DNA from: Acidobacteriaceae bacterium
GTDB lineage: Bacteria; Acidobacteriota; Terriglobia; Bryobacterales; Bryobacteraceae
NCBI GenBank assembly: GCA_019246575.1
Contig: JAFAQG010000096.1
Location: 1-6,215, forward strand
Reading direction: 5' to 3'
DNA: 6,215 bases
This document shows positions 1 to 6,215 of this stretch, piece by piece (the first letter of the stretch is position 1; every line of letters begins with the position of its first letter). Made by a program: the position numbers and the translations under genes. The notes under the pieces are model-generated. The model made no database searches, had not been told where the DNA came from, and was given only the letters and a program-made list of their open reading frames with translations.

Positions 1-2
1 AC

Positions 3-1277
3 ACGCCGGTGGACTCCCGAGGGACGGTTCGTACTGGATGGGCTTATGTTGCGGATGAGGTAAGAGCATATGGGAGGTTCGCGGTAAACAGCGCTGTGTT
101 ATTTGACGTGTCGCGCGGGGCGGTGCTTAGGGATGTAATCGCATGGAACAGCGTGTCGCCGCGGGTTGGGGTTGCGTTGCGTGTTCCACACGGGCACGGG
201 TTCCTTGTGCGCGGGAGTTATGCGCGACTGTACTCACCGGTGGCAGGGCGATATCTGGATTACGCAACTGCAAACAGCTTGGGCGGCAACGTTTATCAAT
301 GGATCGACCGCAATGGGGATGGATGGTTCGAGCCGGGTGAGAAGGGCGCAATGCTGTTGCGTTTTGGCGGCGCGTATTCATCGATCTCGCGTTCTCTGAA
401 GCGGCCCTACGCGGACCAGTTTGATGTCGATGCAGAGTTGCCGCTTACATCGAAGAGTTTTCTGCGCCTGAACTTGTTTCGGCGCGACGAGAAGGACCGG
501 ATTGTTGTGGAGAACCAAGGATTGGGTCGAAACGCGTTCACGCCGGTGGCGGTCGTGGATCCCGGACCCGATGGTATTCCAGGCACGTTTGATGATCAGC
601 ATCTGACGGTGTACGAGCAAGACGCTGCGACCTTCGGGCAAGATGCGTATGTGCTAACGAACGCGCCCGGAGTTCGGACGCTGAATGCCGGAATCTCGGC
701 CCAGGCTCGCGTTGGGTGGCGTGACGTTCTGGTACATGCTGCGTTTACGGCGGAAAAGGCGTGGGGCCCTACCAATCCGGGAAATGCGGTGTTCGAAAAC
801 GATCCCGACGTAATTGGGGCATTGTTTATCGATCCGAATAGCAGTGTGCGAACCCTGGCGCGAAGTTTTGTGGATCGCGCATACGTCGGAAAAATTGAAG
901 CTGTGTACCGGTTTCCGGCCGCGTGGGGCGGCTTGCAATTGGCCGCGATTGCGAATTATCTGGACGGGTTGCCGTTTGCGCGGCAACTACTTGTAACCGG
1001 CCTCGCGCAAGGACCTTTCTTAACTTCGACGACAGTTCGCGGCAGTCCGGAAGGCGGTAACCGTGCTCAGTACGTTTTGAACTGGAATTTGCGCTTACGA
1101 CGAGATTTTCGGCTGCATTCGAACGAAGTTGCTTTTGCGACCGACATCCTGAATGTCATGAATGCAAGCCAGTCTGTTCAGCAAGTGGATGTGACAGGAA
1201 CGACCTTCAATGCGCGGCTTCCGGTGGCAATTCAGCCGGGACGGTTCGTGCGGGTTGGAGTTACTTACAGCTTTTGA
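3..1277 (+). CDS. TonB-dependent receptor (Oar-like), C-terminal part, 5' truncated by window edge
   Basis: This is the outer half of a TonB-dependent outer-membrane receptor. The frame is open to the left edge, so the GTG at 9 is probably an internal codon. The signal peptide, carboxypeptidase-regulatory-like domain and plug must lie outside the window. Visible evidence (residues counted from the GTG at 9) is alternating amphipathic strands throughout, for example around 62-75 and 150-160. The protein ends in an aromatic-rich strand, RVGVTYSF, with a terminal Phe, the usual BAM-recognised end of an outer-membrane barrel. Two acidic loops look calcium binding: an EF-hand-like loop at 100-111 and a DPGPDGIPGTFDD loop at 184-196. 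Loops of this type are familiar from large acidobacterial Oar/TonB receptors. Such receptors sit in the outer membrane and import ligands using TonB energy; the ligand here cannot be read from sequence. A secreted protease gene starts 31 bases downstream on the same strand, which suggests co-expression. Confidence 0.85.
   Translation, partial: TPVDSRGTVRTGWAYVADEVRAYGRFAVNSAVLFDVSRGAVLRDVIAWNSVSPRVGVALRVPHGHGFLVRGSYARLYSPVAGRYLDYATANSLGGNVYQWIDRNGDGWFEPGEKGAMLLRFGGAYSSISRSLKRPYADQFDVDAELPLTSKSFLRLNLFRRDEKDRIVVENQGLGRNAFTPVAVVDPGPDGIPGTFDDQHLTVYEQDAATFGQDAYVLTNAPGVRTLNAGISAQARVGWRDVLVHAAFTAEKAWGPTNPGNAVFENDPDVIGALFIDPNSSVRTLARSFVDRAYVGKIEAVYRFPAAWGGLQLAAIANYLDGLPFARQLLVTGLAQGPFLTSTTVRGSPEGGNRAQYVLNWNLRLRRDFRLHSNEVAFATDILNVMNASQSVQQVDVTGTTFNARLPVAIQPGRFVRVGVTYSF
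306..341 (+). other. EF-hand-like calcium-binding loop in the receptor barrel
   Basis: The 12 residues DRNGDGWFEPGE fit the DxNxDGxxxxxE calcium loop, with Asp, Asn, Asp and Glu at loop positions 1, 3, 5 and 12. The loop lies between predicted strands, so it is probably in an extracellular loop. Calcium binding is inferred from the motif alone. Confidence 0.55.
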
Positions 1278-1296
1278 GCGACGGCGCGGTAATACC

Positions 1297-1301
1297 AGGT
1301 G
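1297..1301 (+). promoter_or_regulatory. Shine-Dalgarno AGGTG for the sedolisin gene
   Basis: AGGTG lies 7 bases before the ATG at 1309. This supports 1309 over the in-frame ATG at 1210, which lies inside the receptor coding region, and over the ATG at 1369, whose nearest purine-rich tract (AAGGGG, 1351-1356) is 12 bases away. A second GAGG at 1303-1306 is too close to the ATG to be optimal. Confidence 0.5.
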
Positions 1302-1308
1302 CGAGGAT

Positions 1309-3744
1309 ATGGTAGCAACAGAAGTAACCCTGATTCGACGCGCCGCGTCGAAGGGGTTTTGGCAATCCATGCAAGGCAGTTTTCGAAGTTTACTTTCCTT
1401 TACAGTCGCGTACGCAGTGGTCGCGTCCATACCGGTGGTAGGACTTGCCGGACAACCGCCGAGCCGCATTAGCGGGCGGGTTGAAGATGGTCGGACGTTT
1501 GTGCTGTCGGGCAACACTCATCCGCTGGCCGCGTCATCGCAGGACGAAGGCGAGGCGCAGCCCGATCTTACTTTTCCGATAACGATGCATTTCCGGATGA
1601 GCAATGCGCAGCAGAAACAACTCGAGCAATTGCTCCGAGACCAGCAAGACCCCGGAAACAGCCAATATCACCGGTGGCTCACGCCCGAGCAATTCGGACA
1701 ACGGTTCGGGTTGAGCGACGCTGACCTGAACAAGATTACGTCGTGGCTGGCCAATGCGGGGTTCTCGAATATCGAAGTGAACCGCAGCAGGACTGCAGTA
1801 ACCATGTCGGGCACAGCGTCGATTGTGCAGTCGGCGTTTCAGACGTCCATACATCGGTACCGGCGCGACGGGAATCTGCATTACGCAAACGCGAGTGACC
1901 CTTCCCTGCCCCGGGCTCTGCAAGGAATGATTACGGGCATTCACGGGTTGAACGATTTTCATCCGAGAGCGCCCGTGATACAGAGAACGGTCGCGCAGCC
2001 GAAATTTACGTCGAATCTTACGGGACTTAACTTCATTGCCCCCGAAGATTTCACAACTATTTACGACGTTCGCGCGCTGTATAGCAGCGGGATCGACGGG
2101 ACGGGGCAGAAGATCGCGATTGCGGGGCAGACGGATATACAGCTTTCGGATATCGAAGCGTTTCGCGCAGCAAGCGGTCTGCCGCCGAACGATCCGCAGG
2201 TGGTGTTGACCGGCACCGATCCAGGAACGAGCTCGAGCGACTTATCGGAAGCCGATCTGGATATCGAATGGGCGGGCGCCGTTGCGCCGCAAGCAACCAT
2301 CGTGTATGTGAACTCGAACGATGCATTCGTATCGGCAACCTATGCCATCAATAATAATCTTGCGCCGGTGTTGAGCCTCAGTTACGGAGATTGCGAGGCA
2401 AATATCCCGCGCACGGAATTGAACAGTCTGAATTCGGCTTTTCAGCAGGCGAACGCGCAAGGCATGACGATCGTCGCGGCGGGCGGCGATACGGGAGCGG
2501 CGGATTGTGAGAGCGCCCCGAGTCCGAGACCGCGAGGTCCCACTGTGGCGACGCACGGCTTGGCTGTCGACTTCCCGAGCAGTAGCCCGTATGTGACGGG
2601 CATGGGTGGGACCGAACTGAGCGAAGGCGGCGGAAGTTACTGGAGTCCAACAAATGACAGCAATAATGGCTCCGCGCTCTCCTATATCCCTGAAGTGGTT
2701 TGGAACGATACGGCGAGTGTCACAGAGCTGAGTGCAAGCGGCGGCGGTAAGAGCATTCTATTTCAAAAACCGAGCTGGCAACAGGGTACAGGCGTGCCGA
2801 ACGACGGGGCGCGCGATACGCCGGACATCGCGCTCGCGGCGTCTTCAAGCCACGACGGGTTTCTGATTTGCAATGCAGGTAGCTGTGTAAATGGATTCCG
2901 TAATACGGACACGACTTTGAATGTGGTCGGTGGTACTTCAGTAGCAGCACCAACTTTCGCTGGAATAGTCGCGTTGCTTAATCAGAAGGTGGGCGGCGCG
3001 CAGGGTAATGTTAATCCTAAACTGTACTCGATCGCTTCGTATTCGATCGACGCGTTTCACGACATAACTACGGGGAACAACCAAGTGCCGTGCCGGCAGG
3101 GTTCGCCGGACTGTCCGGCGAACGGAGTTCTGGGATACGCAGCCGGGCCGGGATACGATCAGACGACTGGCTTGGGATCTATCGATGCGTATCACTTAGT
3201 AAGTGAATGGGCGGGGGATTTCCAGTTAGCGGTCAGCCCGAACACGATTACCGTGGGGCGGGGCGCGATGGGAACCGCAACGGTTCAGGTTGCGTCGCTC
3301 GGTGGCTTTGGCGGAACTGTGTCGTTCACGTGTACGGTTCCAAGCGCACTTACTAACACCACGTGTTCGATTCCGGGCACGGTGTCGGGTTCCGGCAGTG
3401 TTGGACTTACAATTTCGGCTGCATCGAGCGCGGGCGTTTTCAGCCCGTTTCGGTTTACTGGTCTTAGCGGGCCAGGGCGGAGTGCGTTCCCGGCGGCGAT
3501 TCTTATTGGGCTTGCGGTGGCGGTGTGTTACTTACTTCGCCCAGGCAGACGGATGCAATTGTTTAGCGCCGGAGTAGCGTTGCTGGGGCTCGTTGTGATG
3601 ACGAGCTGCGGGGACGGTTCGAGTAGCAGCAGTAGTACGGTAACGCAGACTTTTCAATCGTCGAGCGAAACGGGGTCGGTGACGATAACGGCTACGAGCG
3701 GGATTCTCAGCCACACAGCGACGGTGTCGGTTACGGTGCCGTAA
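1309..3744 (+). CDS. Secreted sedolisin (S53, pro-kumamolisin) protease with C-terminal Ig-like module
   Basis: This is an 811-aa serine-carboxyl endopeptidase of the sedolisin family. Members of the family usually work at acidic pH outside the cytoplasm. Numbering is from the ATG at 1309. A signal segment at about 28-48 follows a basic n-region. The pro-kumamolisin activation domain is at 53-220, with the typical YHRWLTPEQFG stretch from 120. The peptidase domain is at about 245-635. It shows the Glu and Asp of the triad in SEADLDIE (E314, D318), the oxyanion Asp in GGDTGA (D394) and the nucleophile in GGTSVAAP (S544). The calcium-site motif FHDITTGNN includes D585. Cys pairs 362/400, 521/526 and 595/602 are candidate disulfides. 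An Ig-like module starts at 638. It is interrupted by two membrane segments (about 726-743 and 751-767) and resumes with a beta-rich tail to the end. All catalytic residues are present, so it should be active. Family assignment is very secure; substrate and pH optimum are unknown. Confidence 0.95.
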   Translation: MVATEVTLIRRAASKGFWQSMQGSFRSLLSFTVAYAVVASIPVVGLAGQPPSRISGRVEDGRTFVLSGNTHPLAASSQDEGEAQPDLTFPITMHFRMSNAQQKQLEQLLRDQQDPGNSQYHRWLTPEQFGQRFGLSDADLNKITSWLANAGFSNIEVNRSRTAVTMSGTASIVQSAFQTSIHRYRRDGNLHYANASDPSLPRALQGMITGIHGLNDFHPRAPVIQRTVAQPKFTSNLTGLNFIAPEDFTTIYDVRALYSSGIDGTGQKIAIAGQTDIQLSDIEAFRAASGLPPNDPQVVLTGTDPGTSSSDLSEADLDIEWAGAVAPQATIVYVNSNDAFVSATYAINNNLAPVLSLSYGDCEANIPRTELNSLNSAFQQANAQGMTIVAAGGDTGAADCESAPSPRPRGPTVATHGLAVDFPSSSPYVTGMGGTELSEGGGSYWSPTNDSNNGSALSYIPEVVWNDTASVTELSASGGGKSILFQKPSWQQGTGVPNDGARDTPDIALAASSSHDGFLICNAGSCVNGFRNTDTTLNVVGGTSVAAPTFAGIVALLNQKVGGAQGNVNPKLYSIASYSIDAFHDITTGNNQVPCRQGSPDCPANGVLGYAAGPGYDQTTGLGSIDAYHLVSEWAGDFQLAVSPNTITVGRGAMGTATVQVASLGGFGGTVSFTCTVPSALTNTTCSIPGTVSGSGSVGLTISAASSAGVFSPFRFTGLSGPGRSAFPAAILIGLAVAVCYLLRPGRRMQLFSAGVALLGLVVMTSCGDGSSSSSSTVTQTFQSSSETGSVTITATSGILSHTATVSVTVP
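3220..3741 (+). other. Ig-like beta module interrupted by a membrane hairpin with lipobox-like Cys
   Basis: This is the sedolisin C-terminus. The first part (3220-3429) is a beta-rich Ig-like stretch with two Cys (residues 675 and 686) and a GGFGGTVSFTC motif. Then come hydrophobic segment 1 (3484-3537), a short Arg-rich loop RPGRRMQ, and hydrophobic segment 2 (3559-3609), which ends VVMTSC, resembling a lipobox. A Gly/Ser-rich stretch follows, then two predicted strands (3637-3741) with a TSGILSHTATVSVTV pattern that looks like the missing end of the Ig fold. From memory, similar interrupted modules occur on other acidobacterial secreted proteins; I could not check this. Confidence 0.6.
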
Positions 3745-3765
3745 CGAACATCGAATCGCAAGCTT

Positions 3766-4659
3766 ATGCCCCTCAGGATCTCGGCATTCCCGAAATGCTA
3801 CCTGGAAGACATTGCCGCGGGACGCATGACGGTTTTCGAGTGGATCGAACGGGCGAGACAGCTTGATGCGGATGGGCTCGAGATGTATACGGGGTTTTTC
3901 ACAAGCTTTGAACCACCGTACGTCGAGAAAGTGGGGGACGCAATTCGCTTAGCAGGTTTCGCGATGCCGATGCTGTGCTGTTCGCCGGACTTCACGGTTC
4001 CGGATGAAGACAAGCGCAAGCGCGAGATTGAGCGAGAAGCGGCGATGATCGAGATTACGCGCAAACTCGGAGGACCGGGCGCGGTGTGCCGAGTGCTGAG
4101 CGGGCAGCGCTATCCGGAAGTGTCGTGGGAGCAGGGACGCGAGTGGGTGTTAGAAGCGATGGACGCATTGCTGCCGATTGCGAGAGAGCAGGACGTGGTG
4201 CTCGGGATGGAAAACCACTATAAGGACGGATTCTGGAAGTACGCGGAGTTCGCGCAGAAGATGGACCGGTTCGTTTCGATTGTAGACGCGGTCGAGGACC
4301 GCGAGTATTTCGGAGTGCAGTATGACCCATCAAACGCTATCGTGGCGGGCGATGATCCCGTGGAGCTGCTTCGGCGCGTGGCCGACCGGGTGGTGAGCAT
4401 GCACGCGAGTGACCGGTTTCTGGAGCCTGGAACGACACTCGACGAACTCAGACAGGCCGATGGCACCTTAGGGTATTCGGCGCTTCTGCGGCACGGCGTA
4501 ACAGGAAAAGGGCTGAACGACTACGATGCGATCTTTCAGATACTGGCTGCGCGCGGATACAGGGGCTGGGTCAGTATCGAAGACGGCATGAATGGGATGG
4601 AAGAGATGGCGGAGTCGCTAGTTTTTCTGCGGAGTATGTCGGAGCGGTATTTTCCGTAA
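3766..4659 (+). CDS. Sugar phosphate isomerase/epimerase-like protein (xylose isomerase-like TIM barrel)
   Basis: This 297-aa protein has no signal peptide and is probably cytoplasmic. It fits the xylose isomerase-like / AP endonuclease 2 TIM-barrel superfamily, whose members isomerise or epimerise sugars and related polyols, typically with one divalent metal. The four expected metal ligands appear at the ends of successive strands: Glu149 in LGMENH, Asp187 in QYDPSN, His213 in SMHASD and Glu272 in VSIEDG. The C-terminal GYRGWVSIED pattern is typical. Length matches the usual 260-310 aa. The ATG at 3766 is the first in this frame after the protease stop codon, and the protein opens directly with the first barrel strand (RISAFPK). 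No clear Shine-Dalgarno precedes it. It begins 21 bases after the protease in the same reading frame, so translational coupling is possible. The substrate cannot be assigned: tagatose epimerase, inositol and hydroxypyruvate isomerase relatives all share this layout. Confidence 0.85.
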   Translation: MPLRISAFPKCYLEDIAAGRMTVFEWIERARQLDADGLEMYTGFFTSFEPPYVEKVGDAIRLAGFAMPMLCCSPDFTVPDEDKRKREIEREAAMIEITRKLGGPGAVCRVLSGQRYPEVSWEQGREWVLEAMDALLPIAREQDVVLGMENHYKDGFWKYAEFAQKMDRFVSIVDAVEDREYFGVQYDPSNAIVAGDDPVELLRRVADRVVSMHASDRFLEPGTTLDELRQADGTLGYSALLRHGVTGKGLNDYDAIFQILAARGYRGWVSIEDGMNGMEEMAESLVFLRSMSERYFP

Positions 4660-4675
4660 ACGACGCCGGGCTTAA
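4660..4675. other. Short convergent intergenic gap
   Basis: Only 16 bases separate the stop codons of the isomerase gene (+) and the POTRA gene (-). I see no stem-loop with a T-run here, so transcripts from the two sides may overlap or end inside the opposite gene. Confidence 0.6.
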
Positions 4676-6073
4676 CTAAGTACGCGCACGCAATTGCGGG
4701 TAGGGAGACCAGGTTCCGTCGGTTCGGCGGCGCTCCTCTTCTTCCTTTTTCTTCTTGTCCCGTTCTGCTTTGGATTCACCGCCCTTGAAATAGAGGTGCA
4801 CAGTGACGTTGTGGGTTGAAGGGTCGGCGTCGTAGTCGGAGCGCGTTTCGGCGAGCTTGTCGAATAGACCCTGTTCCTCCACTCGCTTGAGGAAAAAGTC
4901 CGGGTAATCGGGGTTGAAGGGTTTCCCCGGCTTCTCGCCCCATAAATGTTCGATTACGGGCGCGCTGGTGATATCGAGACCCTGAATGTCAAGCTTCGCG
5001 AAATTGTAAATGCTGCCCGGGATAAGAGTGTAAGTGACGTTCACGGCGCGTTTGCTGTCGTCCGTTTCGGTTTCCGTAACGACACTCGCATCCAGGTATC
5101 CACGCTGTCTCATTCTGTGAGCAAGATTCAACCGGAACTCGTCAATTTGCTTACCGTTGAACGTCTGGCCTGGTTTGAAGGGTATGTTGGCGCGGATTTC
5201 GTCTTCATCGACCCCGCTGCCGCGAAAGCGAATGGCCCCGAATTTGAATGCCGGTCCGTCGTTGATCTGTACTTTAACGACGACACCGAGATTCGTCTTC
5301 GAGGGCTCTGTCTCGATTTTTGGAAATGTTACGGCAGCGTAGCCTTTCGCTGCATAGAGCGGCTTGATCGCGCCGTCCAGGATCAGTTTCAAGCGTTCGT
5401 CGGATAAGGGCACGCCGATGGCAACCTGATTCACCGCACGAAGAATGCTTCCGGTGTCGACCGCCTGGTTTCCGCTCACGACTACTTGCGCGATAGTAGG
5501 GGGGGGAGTGTCAGGAGTGAACAGGACGGCGAGTTGTTTCGGATCGTCATTCGATACCGCTGCCTTCACCTTCACCGAAGGGTTGCTTTGAGCGACGAGG
5601 GTCTGAACTGCCTCTGTGTAGCGGCGCAGTACTCGCTCGGTGGGGGGAATCTCGTCAGAGTAGAGGTCGACGTGCTCGCGCAGATACCGGCGAATGTCGT
5701 CGGAGGGCACGTTGAAGCGCTCGAAGCGCATGGGGAAGACCTGATCGTTTTCCATTACCGTCAACGTGACATCATAGGCCGGAGGGTTCGCCGGCGCGTA
5801 TCGGAACTCGTAGGAGACGCTGTTGAACACTTGCGTGTCTTGCAGGCGAACGCGGGCCCGCTCCATCACCGAACCGGTAACATGCTGGCCTATGCTGAGC
5901 GCGGCGGCTTTAACGATCTGGTCCGAAGCGTAGCGGTGGTTGCCCTTCACGGTAACCGACCGCAAGGTACCCGCAGGAGGCTCTTTTCTGGCCTTGGGCT
6001 GTTCAGCAGGCGCTTGCGCACCTGCCGCGATACCGAGTACACACACTATGGCTGCGCAAACGAGCAAGCGCAT
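4676..6073 (-). CDS. Exported POTRA-repeat protein, BamA-like but lacking the beta-barrel
   Basis: This 465-aa protein begins with a signal peptide (hydrophobic residues 3-18, probable cleavage near AGAQA at 17-21) followed by a Pro/Lys-rich linker. The rest reads as about five POTRA-like units. Unit 1 (36-109) opens with LRSVTVKGNHRY and continues with a DTQVFNSVSYEF segment. Unit 2 (110-190) is the most divergent. Unit 3 (193-274) has IAQVVVSGNQAV and AAKGY. Unit 4 (275-354) has FGAIRFRGSGVDEDEI and RQRGYLDA. Unit 5 (355-432) has FAKLDIQGLDI and EEQGLFDKL. POTRA domains bind nascent outer-membrane proteins or partner subunits in the periplasm in BamA, TamA and FhaC-type proteins. Here no barrel follows. 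The protein ends in a highly charged Lys/Glu/Arg tail (434-465). The start is the ATG at 6073, supported by the signal peptide, although no strong Shine-Dalgarno is present. It probably assists outer-membrane biogenesis or scaffolding; the exact role is unknown. Confidence 0.8.
   Translation of the reverse strand: MRLLVCAAIVCVLGIAAGAQAPAEQPKARKEPPAGTLRSVTVKGNHRYASDQIVKAAALSIGQHVTGSVMERARVRLQDTQVFNSVSYEFRYAPANPPAYDVTLTVMENDQVFPMRFERFNVPSDDIRRYLREHVDLYSDEIPPTERVLRRYTEAVQTLVAQSNPSVKVKAAVSNDDPKQLAVLFTPDTPPPTIAQVVVSGNQAVDTGSILRAVNQVAIGVPLSDERLKLILDGAIKPLYAAKGYAAVTFPKIETEPSKTNLGVVVKVQINDGPAFKFGAIRFRGSGVDEDEIRANIPFKPGQTFNGKQIDEFRLNLAHRMRQRGYLDASVVTETETDDSKRAVNVTYTLIPGSIYNFAKLDIQGLDITSAPVIEHLWGEKPGKPFNPDYPDFFLKRVEEQGLFDKLAETRSDYDADPSTHNVTVHLYFKGGESKAERDKKKKEEEERRRTDGTWSPYPQLRART
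5499..5506. repeat. Homopolymer of eight G (C on the coding strand)
   Basis: An eight-base G run lies inside the POTRA gene. On the coding strand it gives the Pro-Pro-Pro of DTPPPTIAQ, at the junction of POTRA units 2 and 3. The reading frame is intact through it. Confidence 0.9.
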
Positions 6074-6140
6074 ACGTCTACTTCATGATACGCGGATGGT
6101 GGCGCGCTAGTTGCGACGGATGTTCGCGGGCGAGTGCGGC
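6074..6140 (-). other. Gap between the edge membrane-protein gene and the POTRA gene
   Basis: These 67 bases lie upstream of the POTRA start and downstream of the stop of the edge gene on the same strand. I see no convincing -10/-35 promoter, terminator hairpin or strong Shine-Dalgarno. A two-codon ATG-AAG-TAG lies at 6086-6078, four bases before the POTRA start. Confidence 0.4.
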
Positions 6141-6215
6141 TTAGCCCCGTTTGCGTAGGATTCGATCGAGGCTGAAAGCCCCGCCGCCAGCGAAGATCAG
6201 ATAAAGAAAAAAGAA
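6141..6215 (-). CDS. C-terminal end of a DoxX-like membrane protein, 5' truncated by window edge
   Basis: The last 24 codons plus a TAA stop (complement of 6141-6143) read in frame to the right edge of the window. The peptide has a hydrophobic stretch FFFLYLIFAGGGAFS, followed by LDRILRKRG. A final membrane helix, then a Gly-rich turn, a Ser-Leu-Asp motif and a basic cytoplasmic tail are typical of the C-terminus of DoxX-family small integral membrane proteins. The AT-rich opening of the helix is unlike the random GC-rich shadow frames nearby. It lies upstream of the POTRA gene on the same strand with a 67-base gap. The call rests on a short tail, so the family is tentative, though a membrane-protein C-terminus is likely. 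Confidence 0.5.
   Translation of the reverse strand, partial: FFFLYLIFAGGGAFSLDRILRKRG

Noticed and set aside
1210..1308. Earlier start for the protease at the ATG at 1210
   Set aside because: This would overlap the receptor gene by 68 bases and add 33 residues without signal-peptide character. The ATG at 1309 has an AGGTG at good spacing.
1336..1365. Possible twin-arginine (Tat) signal in the protease N-terminus, from IRRAASKGF
   Set aside because: The Arg pair lacks the usual Phe/Leu positions after it and is far from the hydrophobic core. An ordinary Sec signal is simpler.
4640..4680. Bidirectional terminator between the convergent genes
   Set aside because: No stem of useful length and no T-run is visible in or around the 16-base gap.
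4946..5407. A 153-codon open frame on the + strand inside the POTRA gene
   Set aside because: It is antisense to strongly supported coding sequence, has no ribosome site or family signature, and its composition mirrors the real gene.
6078..6086. Two-codon ATG-AAG-TAG just before the POTRA start on the - strand
   Set aside because: This could be a regulatory mini-ORF, but a 9-base match is expected by chance and it has no ribosome site of its own.
5486..6088. A 200-codon open frame on the + strand opposite the POTRA gene
   Set aside because: It is Arg/Val/His-rich with no recognisable domain, and lies wholly antisense to a gene with a signal peptide and clear POTRA motifs. It is a shadow frame of GC-rich coding DNA.

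Overview
The window looks like chromosomal DNA from an Acidobacteriota bacterium (Terriglobia / Koribacter-Solibacter type). The assignment rests on gene style, not on any marker gene. The clues are an Oar-like TonB-dependent receptor with acidobacterial calcium-loop motifs, a secreted pro-kumamolisin/sedolisin protease ending in an Ig-like module interrupted by a membrane hairpin, and moderately high GC. No rRNA, tRNA, CRISPR array, insertion sequence or phage gene is visible.

Layout. On the + strand: (1) the C-terminal ~424 residues of a TonB-dependent outer-membrane receptor, cut by the left edge (3-1277); (2) a complete secreted sedolisin (S53) protease of 811 aa (1309-3744); (3) a complete 297-aa sugar phosphate isomerase/epimerase-like TIM-barrel protein (3766-4659). 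These three genes are separated by only 31 and 21 bases. On the - strand, converging on them: (4) a 465-aa exported protein made of about five POTRA-like domains with no beta-barrel (6073-4676); (5) at the right edge, the last 24 codons of a membrane protein whose tail resembles the DoxX family (6215-6141).

Function. The receptor and protease could form a pair that digests protein outside the cell and takes up the products, but this is inference from adjacency. The isomerase is cytoplasmic and has no obvious link to the other two. The POTRA protein points to outer-membrane biogenesis or periplasmic scaffolding.

The most interesting structure is the C-terminus of the sedolisin. An Ig-like beta domain is broken before its last strands by two membrane segments joined by an Arg-rich loop. 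The second segment ends in a lipobox-like Cys, and the missing strands follow it. This could anchor the protein in the membrane and split the Ig fold. No intergenic stretch exceeds 70 bases, and I found no convincing promoter, riboswitch or intrinsic terminator.
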